From assembly GCA_029204045.2 (NCBI GenBank), contig CM055077.1:7641221-7705220 (forward strand): 64,000 bases of DNA, read 5' to 3'. Numbering within the stretch: position 1 is the stretch's first letter; the number at the start of each line of letters is the position of its first letter. Source of the stretch: Tillandsia leiboldiana. Its lineage: Eukaryota > Streptophyta > Magnoliopsida > Poales > Bromeliaceae. Below are positions 10,178-19,473 of this stretch, piece after piece. A program made the position numbers and the translations under genes. The notes beneath the pieces were generated by a model, which saw only the letters and a list, made by a program, of their open reading frames with translations, had not been told where the DNA came from and ran no database searches.

Positions 10178-10942
10178 ATCTCCCCCTTTGGCGGTTTCGT
10201 GACAAAACACAGATCCACTCAAGAAAATTCAAAAAGATATTTTTGTTGCTATCACCATACAACAAAAATTTACAATGGAGATCCAAAAATTTAAAACATG
10301 AGATAAACTCCTAAAACAGACTCTAGACTTAGACATCTGTACTCTCTGCACAAAGAAATCATTCTTGACAAAAAGAGATCGTTAGATACCTCAAGAATAT
10401 TTAGCATACAAAACCTAGTACAGAGATAGAGTTTATCTGATCATCATGGCATTTGAGAATTCCGATATGTAAGAGAATCATAGTCAAAAACCAACATATC
10501 TTCTATGCAATTAAAAACCAAATGTCACAAAATGTTAGTCCAACATCAACTTGTTAGTCATATTACATGCCCAAATAGTTAGTCGAATAGTTAGTCGAGA
10601 CATGCAAACAATCACAAGATAAAAACCAAAGTTGAAGTTGAAGTGATACTTACCTTGATGTATACAAAATTTTCATCAGCATTGTTCATCATCGTACCTT
10701 GATGCAGTCATCATTGTTCATCTTTGTACCTTGATGTATACAAGATCACAATTTTCACAATATCATTGTTCAAGTTCTCTCTAAACTCTCTCCCCCTTTT
10801 TGTCACAAACAAAGCCAAAATTATCAAAAATTGAGGAGAGTTAAATAACCCAAAATAAAGAAAAACCTGAGAACTAAATAAGAACAAAAACTTAAAACTT
10901 AAAAACCTGCAATAGAAACGATAAGGGTTAGAGCACAAAAGG
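10178..10942 (-). other. A 3' non-coding region with polypurine tracts
   Basis: The primary PPT, read on the minus strand as AAAGGGGGAGAT, lies at 10178-10190 next to the LTR. A second PPT-like block (AAAAAGGGGGAGAG, minus) is at about 10789-10802, preceded by TTTGTGACA in the sense direction. No coding potential is seen in between. A third PPT-like block is beyond ORF3 at about 12942-12950. Confidence 0.7.
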
Positions 10943-11656
10943 TCAAGCCAAATCAGAACTGTCTGAGCTAGTATCGTCTATCTTGTTCAAGATTCCTTTC
11001 AGCATTCGCGATAATTTGGAACATTTCTTCTTTATCTGTTTTTGGTCAGCGGCCATTTGTCGGAGACCTAATGCCAATCTCTCTTGGTCAGCAGAAAGTC
11101 TTCTTTGGTCCTGATGAATGGCGGCCAATACAGTAGCTTCTAAAGCGTTTCTCTTGGAAGTTGCTGGACGAGTTGTAGAGGCAGATGATGCATGCTGGTC
11201 TTCAGCCCATGGGGATTCGCTAGGTACCGAGTGTGCTCTAGAGAGGGATTCAGTAATTTGAATTCCACTTCCCTCTTCATTTTCCTTAATGCTAGCCGAG
11301 CTGATAAAGTCTAGTGGAGGTGCTTGGCTAGCAGCTGGTTGCTCAATGGTAATTCCCTGAGCACTGCCTCTTTTTCTTTCACCGGTTTTTCTTTTTGTTC
11401 CAGTTTGACTTGGTTCCATAGGGGCTTTTCCTTTTTCAGCTGCAGTAGGCGTTGAAGCTTCAGCAGTTGCTTTCCCTTTGGAGACAATGGGGACAGTACC
11501 CTCGATTTCGATGTTATCCCAGTCGATCGACTCCGTCTCTGATTCAGTTTCGGAATCATCCTTAGTCTTCTTTGCTTTCTAAGCCTTCTTAGGCTTGGCA
11601 GTATCCTTGACATGTACCATGGCAGCAAGTAGGAAAATAATCCAAGTGATCACCAT
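10943..11656 (-). pseudogene. A ORF3: third Sirevirus ORF, hydrophobic N-terminus and coiled-coil C-terminus
   Basis: Starting at the ATG at 11656, the frame encodes a hydrophobic leader MVITWIIFLLAAMV, a Lys-rich stretch, one in-frame TAG (codon 26, 11579-11581), an acidic segment with repeated Ser-Glu, a basic low-complexity middle, and a charged, heptad-like C-terminus ending in a Ser/Asp tail. The start is chosen because B has the same leader at the matching place and the ATG lies 26 nt after a good splice acceptor. The first 16 residues resemble a signal peptide or membrane anchor, and the layout recalls the env-like third ORF described for Sireviruses; function is unknown. Length without the stop would be about 237 residues. 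Compared with G, the middle domain is missing. Confidence 0.6.
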
Positions 11657-11681
11657 TTTGATTGCTAGTGAAAAAAGTATC

Positions 11682-12066
11682 CTGTGAAGACCAACTCAAG
11701 AATCACATGAAAAATTGTTAATTTTCAAAAATTTGAAAAATTGTACCCAAACAATCATAATCATGTAGAGAGACTAAGAATCAAATTAATTTTGCAAAAG
11801 GACTTTTAAAAATAGATCAATTGCATGAATTTCGAAAATCCTTATTATATGCCCTAAAACCGAAATTTTAGAAATCGAAGCCTAAAAATCCGTTAATCAG
11901 GAGAGTACCTAGCATATAATCAAAACTAATTTACCTAGAGTTCTTATTTCAAAAGAAATTTGATCAAAAACCATCCGCAAACAAAGTTGATCCAAGAAAT
12001 TCATCACGTTTGAGGAGGAATAGAGAAAAACGGTGAAAAACCGAGATTTTGATCAATAAAACTTAC
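11682..12066 (-). other. Predicted 5'-UTR intron upstream of A ORF3
   Basis: On the minus strand a strong donor (CCAA|GTAAGT) sits at 12066 and an acceptor with a short pyrimidine stretch (GGTCTTCACAG) ends at 11682, giving a 385-nt A/T-rich intron. B has the same donor and an equivalent acceptor, with a 381-nt intron. The intron lies between the internal TATA box and the ORF3 start. It is predicted from consensus only. Confidence 0.55.
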
Positions 12067-12183
12067 TTGGAGTTGAAGAACTTGAGTTTGAAAGCTTCCA
12101 AGAAGGATGAAATCTAGAGAGAGAGAGGCTCTGGAAACTTTGGAACAAAAGATTGGAGTAAAAGAAATCAAAACCCTTTTGTT

Positions 12184-12353
12184 CTTTATAAAACCCTAGC
12201 CACGATCCGGATCATCCCATGCTTGCGATCCGGATCGGCTACCCGCAGTGAGAAACTGCGTTCGGGATCCGGATCGGCAGATACAATCCGGATCGTCAGC
12301 CCGCAGAAGTATTCCTGCGTTCGGGATCCGGATCATCTTGCCCGATCCGGATC
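12184..12353 (-). promoter_or_regulatory. Internal promoter of A: palindrome pairs plus TATA ahead of ORF3
   Basis: Six ATCCGGAT palindromes form three pairs (centre spacing 23, 19 and 19 bp) at 12204-12353. On the minus strand the TATA-like TTTTATAAAG follows at 12193-12184. This repeats the layout of the LTR promoter, but inside the element and about 530 bp before the ORF3 ATG, with the predicted intron between. Confidence 0.65.
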
Positions 12354-12798
12354 GGCTCCAACTTTTTCTTTAGAAAATTTCAGAGAAATTCAAGAAAAAT
12401 CAGAAAAAGATTGTAAGCACAAATGTGTATCAACTTTAAACAAAAATCATCGTTTCATACAACAAGAATTAGATTATGCCAAATCTATCAATAATATCCA
12501 AAAATGAAACGAGAATTTACAAGAATTAAATCCCTTAAAGTTGAACACCTTCAATCACATCTAACTTGATCTTATGAGTAATGCCTTTATCAAATCATCA
12601 ATTCAGTAAAGAAAATGAAATACAAAGATCAATAGATGTTTGAAATCCCAAATATAGTAGATAATGTATCTAGACAATCTGTTGAAGAGAGTGGCTCTTT
12701 GAGCATCTTTCTTTAAAAACCCACCTTATACCAACCTTGAAATTTGACAGAGTCAAGTATTTCAACATGCATTTTACTTAATCAAAAATTTGAACAAC

Positions 12799-12925
12799 CA
12801 TGCTTGGTATACATGTGGTAGCTGCACACAATACTCGGACGACCGAGGTGGTAGCTCTTTCCTCCATGTGGTGGTAGTTTTCACACTCCTCATTGGGATG
12901 TAACTCTTTCCACATCTTTTGAGCA
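12799..12925 (-). ncRNA. Conserved 127-nt non-coding block of Sirevirus A
   Basis: This stretch between pol and the internal promoter matches B (35010-35136) at 126 of 127 positions, with no gap, and is recognisable in H (61928-62040). Flanking sequence and even pol are more diverged. It has no shared ORF. On the sense strand it contains CTACCAC three times and a small hairpin CTCGG-TCGT-CCGAG. A role in RNA structure, packaging or processing is inference. Confidence 0.5.
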
Positions 12926-13280
12926 TTTTACTTTTTCTATGACTCCCCCTCAATTGGCTATCAATTATTTAAGATATAAAGTATTCAACCAAATATTGAT
13001 CTCGATTTCATACTCGACTAAGCAGTCAAATAAGATAATGACTATACCAAGAGATCATTGAGAGAGAGAAATTGACTTTGATCACTTAGAAGATGATTTA
13101 ATTAACATAATAAAGTCAATTATGATCTATGCTCAATTAATAAATTTCTAAATGTGCGAAAAGATGCAATTAAAGTCAATTATGATCTATGCTCAATTAA
13201 TGTCCTATGTACAAACATAGATAATGAACAAAACAAAACAAATACAAAACCTATCCTAAGCAAAGGTTTCAAAAAGAAGT

Positions 13281-15760
13281 TTATTTCAAGGAAAGCATTC
13301 CAATTGCTTTTCGTAAATGAATAAAACGTTTTTGATCCAAAGGTTTTGTTAAAAAGTCAGCCAATTGATCCTCAGTTGAAATATATGAAAGTTGAAGAGT
13401 ATTTGATTCAACTAGCTCTCTAAGAAAATGATATCTAAGTTCAATATGTTTTGTTCTAGAGTGCAACACAGGGTTTTTAGAAATGTTAATTGCACTTGTG
13501 TTGTCACATAGAATTGTTACCGAAGATGCTGAAATGCGGAAGTCGCTCAATACGCTTTTCATCCAAATGAGTTGAGTTGAGCAACTTCCAGCTGAAATGT
13601 ATTCCGCTTCGGCAGTCGAGAGTGCTATGCAGTTCTGCTTTTTACTGTGCCACGCAACTAGGCAATGGCCAAGATAGAAGCATGCACCACTCGTGCTTTT
13701 CCGATCATCCACTGATCCTGCCCAATCGGCATCTGAGTATCCAACAATATCCAAACTTGTTCCCATAGGATACCAAATTCCGAAATTAATTGATCCTTTG
13801 ATATACCGGATGATCCTTTTCACCGCTTTCAGGTGAACCTCCTTTGGTGCAGATTGATATCTCGCGCAGATCCCAACACTAAAGGATATATCCGGGCGAC
13901 TAGCCGTGAGGTAAAGTAGACTTCCAATCATACTTCTATACAGTTTCTCGTCTACATTCTCACTATGTGATTCACTTCCAAGTCCCTTGTGGCTAGTTCC
14001 CATTGGAGTCGGAAAATCTTTACAATTTTCTAGATCAAACTTTTTGACCAACTCCATTGCATACTTGGATTGACTCAAGTGAATACCTTCATCATTTTGT
14101 TTAATTTGCAATCCAAGGAAATAAGTCAATTCGCCCATCATGGACATCTCAAATTCGCTTTCCATGGTCTCCGCGAATTTAGAAGCATCATTATCTCTTG
14201 TTGCGCCAAATACAATGTCATCGACATAGATTTGTGCTACAATGAAATTGCTTTGATAATGCTTCACAAAGAGAGTCCTATCAGCTCCCCCTCGAGTATA
14301 GCCCTTCTCCAAAAGGTGCTTTGTTAACCTTTCGTACCATGCTCGCGGTGCTTGTTTCAGACCGTAAAGAGCCTTTTTCAAACGAAAAACATGGTTAGGT
14401 TGTTTATGATCTACAAAACCTTTCGGTTGAGCCACATAAACTTCCTCATTTAAAAACCCATTTAGAAATGCGCTCTTAACGTCCATTTGAAATAATTTGA
14501 TTTTAAAATGACAAGCAATAGCAAATAGTATACGAATGGACTCGAGTCTAGCTACAGGGGCGAAAGTTTCATCAAAGTCTATACCTTCTACTTGAGAGTA
14601 GCCTTGAGCAACTAATCGTGCCTTGTTCCTGATGATAGTACCATCCTCATTTTTCTTGTTCTTGAAGATCCATTTGGTACCTATCACATTATGTTGCTTT
14701 GGAGGCTTCGTTAATTCCCAGACTTTGTTTCGCTCAAATTGATGGAGCTCTTCCTGCATTGCTTTAATCCAGTAGTCATCCTGAAGAGCTTCATCTATGT
14801 TCTTTGGTTCGATTAAAGATACGTAGCAAGCGAATCCACAAACCAACTGCCTCCGAGTTCTAACTCCTTCTTGTGGATCTCCAATGATGTTTGATTCCGG
14901 ATGATCCTTGGAGATTCGTAACGTTTGTTGAAACGGAGTACTCGGAGGTACATGAGATGATTCCTGCACATCAGATAAACTAGAAGAACCATTAGATGCA
15001 TCATTAATATTGGAAGTATTATCATGGGAAGATGCACTAGCAGGAGAATCATCATCTAGAGAGATATCGAGGGTAGATTTTCCAGATCCAAAGTGAAAAG
15101 CTTCATCTACTTTAACATTTATAGATTCTACGATCGTCTTAGATTCAATGTTAAATACTCGATATGCTCTGCTATTCGTAGAATAACCCAAAAAGATCCC
15201 TTCATCACTTCGAGAGTCGAACTTTCCAAGATTTTCACGGTCACGTAAAATGTAACATCGACTCCCGAAGATACGAAAGTATTTGATATCCGGTTTTCTA
15301 CTAAACCACAGCTCATATGGTGTATTTAAAGTTCCTGGGCGCAAGTAAACTCTATTAATGACATAGACAGCGGTGTTCACGGCTTCAGCCCAAAAATGTA
15401 GCGGTAAATTCCGGCTATGAAGCATCACACGCGCCATCTCTTGAACAACCCTGTTTTTGCGCTCAACAACACCATTCTGCTGAGGTGTATAGGGTGCCGA
15501 GAATTCATGTTTAATGCCATTTGAAGTGCAAAAATCAATGAATTTTGAATTTATGAATTCTCCACCTCTATCACTTCTAACACGAATGATCTTTTCATTC
15601 TTTTCAATCATAATACGATGGCAAATCTCATGAAAAGAGTCAAACGTATCAGCTTTCTCTTTTAAAAATGCTACCCAAGAAAACCTAGAGAAATCATCAA
15701 CCAATAAAAGAATGTACCATTTACCTCCCAAAGATGGTTGACGGGTCGGCCAAAAGAAAA
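13281..15760 (-). pseudogene. pol: A Pol: integrase core, reverse transcriptase, RNase H (5' part deleted)
   Basis: The open frame runs 816 residues from the conserved GGKWYILLLVDDFSR segment to the stop at 13281, and can be read upstream to about 15760. It holds the second and third residues of the integrase DD35E triad (D in SDRGGEF, E in VVERKN), the copia RT core with the YVDD catalytic box and QAPRAWYE, and RNase H with SDADWAGS, STAEAEY and DNTSAI, ending QLADFLTKPLDQKRF. There is no ATG at the start of this reading. Upstream, about 640 bp that in B encode protease, the integrase zinc domain and the first catalytic Asp are replaced by about 60 bp of A-rich sequence. RT and RNase H look intact. 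Confidence 0.9.
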
Positions 15761-17835
15761 AGAAGAAAAGAAAATAGTCTACATAAACTACACATGATTT
15801 AATCGTAGAACGATTAAAGACAAGGAGGGGTTTTACCTTTGCATACCCAAACCTTCTGAGTTTTGGAGTATGTTGGCAATGGTTGAGAAGTTTTCCTTGA
15901 TGAAGACGTCTTGCAAGATTGGTCTTTTTCTTTTGTCATCGTCTTGTTTGAAGTACTACCAATGTCCTTTTCTTTAGGAAAATCCTTCTTTGAATTCCGG
16001 GGAGTGAACTTATTGGTAGCAGTTGCAAGATGTGGTTGATTTCATCTTTGCGCTCCAATCTTGCAATTTCTTTCAATGTGCCCTGCAAAATTACAACGAA
16101 AACATACCTTTGTGCTTGACGATTCTGAAAAGGATGAAGTAGGCTTGTTGTCGTTGTTTGTCTTGAATTCCGGTGTCGGAGGAGGAGATACCGACTGAGG
16201 CACAAAGACTGTCCCAACCGAACTAAAATTGTCTTCAGTTCGATTGTATCCGAGGCCGGACTTGTTTGTTTGACCAAGACCAAGAAGTTTATCCAACTTA
16301 CTCCTTCCAAAAGAAAATTGCTGTTAGTCATCCTTGAGTTGGCAAATGGTCTCTGTCATTTCCAATTTTTCCCGTCGGGCCTCGCAGTAGAGCTTCAAGA
16401 AATAGTTCGCTTTGTTCACCATATCTATATAGTTCTTCTCGAGTTGCTCATTGGACTCTTGAAGGGAAACATTTGCCTTTATCAGATTATCCCTTTCCAC
16501 TTCAAGATCAGTCGAGAGAGAAGTTACCCTTTTTACTTCTTCTTCGAGATCCTGCAATCTCCCTCTCAACCCCTTGTTTTGCTTAGCCGGTTTCTTTAAA
16601 TCCCGTAAAGATCTGTGATAGGCTAGAGCAAAATCTCCACCTTCCCAATCATCCGAATCGTTGTCCGTTGCATTCTTTTCAACAGTGGAGTTGGACAACG
16701 ACTCGGATGTACTTGCCATAAAGCACATGAAGGGTGAAGATACGGACGCGTGGAATGCGGTGGAGCTCTTTTCTTCATCACTCGAAGACGACTCATTTGA
16801 CGTTGAGTTGTCATCCCAAGTGACGACTTGCATCGCCTTCTTCTTTGCCGGATACTTGTTAGGACACTCCGTTGCAATGTGGCCGTAGCCTCGACATTTG
16901 AAGCATTGTAGTTGTCCCTCTGAACTTTTCTTATCCTTTGAGAAGTTCTCTTGCTTTCTTGACTTGTAACTTGCAGTACCCTTGCCTTTGTTCGACTTTC
17001 CGAAGAATGGAGATTTACTTGAATTACCCCTTCGAAAGTTGCGGCGAAACTTCCTTGTCAAGAGAGCGAGCTGCTTCTCAAATTCCTCCATAGAAAGGTT
17101 CTCGTCATCGTCTGAGGAGGATGTATCCGCGTCTTCTTCCTTAGTTGTTTTCAACGCATAACCTGAAGACTTAGAAGTGGATGCCTTTCCAGAAGAATTG
17201 TTAGTAGTAAATGTCATTTCATAAGTTTGTAATGAACCAACTAATTCTTCTACACGTATTTCGTCCGGGTGTTTAATAGTTTCAATGGCAGTAACCTTTG
17301 GGCGAAATCGTTCAGGAAGAGTTCTTAAGATCTTTCATACAATCTTAAATTCTGGAATCTTCTCTCCCAGGTTAGCACATGAGTTTACGATGTCTTGCAA
17401 TCGTGTATAGTAGTCCGTGAAAGATTCATTTTCTGCCATTAAGATAGAGTCAAACTTGCTCGTAAGCATTTGCAGTTTCTGAATCTTCACGAGGTTAGTT
17501 CCCTCATGTGTAACCTGAAGAACATCCCAGATTTCTTTCGCAGTCTCACATGCCGAGACGCGAGAGAATTCAGTTTGAGATAAGGCATTAAAAATAGCAT
17601 TAATTCCCTTGCCATTGTAAGAAGATGAATCTAACTCTTCCTTGGTCCATTTCGACCTAGGTTTTAAGGTGCGAACATCACCAATAAATTCAGTTGGATT
17701 AGACCATCCTAATTCAATTGATTGCCACACCCGTTCGTCGATGGAAATTAAAAAGGCTTTCATCCGTACTTTCCAGTACGCATAATTTGTTCCATCGAAG
17801 AACGGGGGTCGGTTGATGTTTCCACCTTCAACCAT
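15761..17835 (-). pseudogene. gag: A Gag (with stops) and start of pol
   Basis: Gag begins MVEGGNINRPPFFDGTNYAY at 17835, the copia Gag N-domain. An in-frame TGA near 17332 interrupts it. The frame continues at 17217-16324 with an acidic Ser-rich patch, a basic linker, CCHC knuckle CFKCRGYGHIATEC and a coiled coil. A TAA follows at about 16337. Past it, 16296-16042 carries GLGQTN and the second knuckle CFRCNFAGHIERNC, then another stop. The protease segment expected next is deleted at about 15757-15817. Two CCHC knuckles separated by a coiled coil match Sirevirus Gag. With at least three stops it cannot make full-length product. Confidence 0.85.
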
Positions 17836-17854
17836 TGTTTACAACCCTATTCCC

Positions 17855-17866
17855 TCTCTGATACCA
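17855..17866 (-). promoter_or_regulatory. A primer binding site
   Basis: On the minus strand, TGGTATCAGAGA begins 2 nt after the 5' LTR. It is complementary to the 3' end of initiator tRNA-Met, the usual primer of plant copia elements. Confidence 0.9.
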
Positions 17867-17868
17867 CT

Positions 17869-19219
17869 TGTTGGGTTATATGTAATAAGGATCTAAATAG
17901 GGGAAAAAACACCTAGAGGGGGGTGAATAGGTGTAAACGTATAAACACTCAAAAAATCGTTGCGATAAAAACCCAATGCGGAAATAAAAATAATACGCAA
18001 GATTTTTACGTGGAAAACTCCATCACCGGAGTAAAAAACCACGGGACCGATAACACGGCAGAAATCCACTAGAATTAAAACACGTACAAGGTGATTTACC
18101 GTACACACTTACGACTCAACCTTTTCCATACGCTCCTAGAGGATCTTCTCCGCTCGCTCCGCGACGCTTCTCGAATCCACGATCTGCGCCCAACGCCGAA
18201 TCCACGGCGTCCAACGTCGAATCCACGACGTCCGACTGAATCCACGGTCTTCACCCAATAGCACCCTTCGAATCCACGAACGTGCCTCGCTCCGAATCCA
18301 CGAGAGCGGTTGAACCTTGAATCCACAAGGACACGCGAATCCATGCGCCGATTTTTGGGGTAAATCGTTGTTTTTGGGTGGTGATGATCCGCCGAATACT
18401 TAGATCAAAGATAGATCGGAAATACCATCTAAGTATTCATTAGTTTGATTCAACTCAAGATGTGAGTATGAAAACCTAGAATCAAACTAATCAATATAGA
18501 TGAAGAAACATAGAGTGTTTTCTAATGATTTCCTTTCTTCTCTATATGTGGATCTAGAGCCGTATAAGATGATATATGAAAATGACGGCTATGTCGATTT
18601 TTATCGGCTTACCCTAGAAAATGAATCATAGGGTATATTTATAGGTTAGAAACCCTAGGAAGGAGATAAGAATCAAAAACCTAACATTTCTGGAAATTTT
18701 ACGGACGGCGATCCGGATCGGACTAGCTGTGATCCGGATCGTCGTAACGAGTCAGCCAGTTCCAGAAAAACGAAGGTTCGGGATCCGGATCGAAGTGCAT
18801 GATCCGGATCGTTCATACAGTTCACCAAACATCAACGTTCGGGATTCGGATTGCGAAGCCTGATCCGGATCGTTCAAGGAAGATGGTGAACACAGTGTTC
18901 GGGATCCGGATCAAGAGAGGCTACGATCCGGATTGAACTGGTGTATGAACGAACCACCTTCGGGATCCGGATCGAACAACCTGATCCGGATCCTGAACAT
19001 GTCCCAAGTCCAGTTTTTGATTTTTATGCAATGAAAGATTCTTCCAAGTGTTTCTACACTACAAGAAGTATTCGGATCACACAAAATCTTTAGTTAAACA
19101 TACCCGATCCTTTTGAATTCTTCTTTCTTGAGATTGAGTTAAATGATCCAACTTTCTTCACCTTCAATCTTCAAGACTTGAGACTTTCACGAAACTACGC
19201 CAACTCAAATTCCGTAACA
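17869..19219 (-). repeat. A 5' LTR
   Basis: This 1,351-bp LTR is nearly identical to 8827-10177. It has the palindrome array at 18710-18992, the TATA box at 18633-18647 and the hairpin array at about 18169-18348. Two of the differences fall in hairpins and break a pair each: the fourth stem (CCG to CTG) and the last stem (CGCG to TGCG). Confidence 0.95.
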
Positions 19220-19473
19220 GGACCTATTTAACCCATAAATAAATAGCCAACACATAAGACAACTAAGTCTTCACATCCTTTTTAGGCAGGAAGGTACAAA
19301 GTATTTTCTTCTAAGGGTTCTCCTGGGGTTGAGACCAACATTACTCTTCGTAAGGAGTCTTTCCTGCTACTACTTCCCTCGTAAGCCGAAGCGTCTGTTT
19401 CCCCGCCGGTCGCTGATGTTCCTCTTTCACCTGTTAGCACACCAAATAATGCGCCACGAATTGTGTCACATCG
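19220..19473 (-). pseudogene. E integrase N-domain, downstream fragment
   Basis: From 19473 to about 19395 the minus strand continues the integrase zinc-domain reading broken by C: SDVTQFVAHYLVC, a TAA, then QVKEEHQRPAG. The codon at the break is completed by the target duplication CATCG, so the join at 29703 is in frame. After HQRPAG the similarity stops; 19225-19394 has no recognisable domain although one frame stays open. One expected zinc-ligand Cys is Tyr here. Confidence 0.7.

Larger units (their letters stand above)
8827..19219 (-). mobile_element. Sirevirus A (Ty1/copia), complete ends, recent insertion
   Basis: A 10.4-kb minus-strand element with 1,351-bp LTRs at 8827-10177 and 17869-19219, flanked by GGACC on both sides (8822-8826, 19220-19224). 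The LTRs differ at about seven positions (0.5%, by eye). The PBS TGGTATCAGAGA (minus) is at 17866-17855 and the PPT at 10178-10193. Order from the 5' end: gag, a partly deleted pol, conserved non-coding block, internal promoter, intron, third ORF, repeated PPTs. The coding frame has Gag stops, a protease deletion and a stop in ORF3, so this copy cannot supply its own proteins. Confidence 0.95.
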
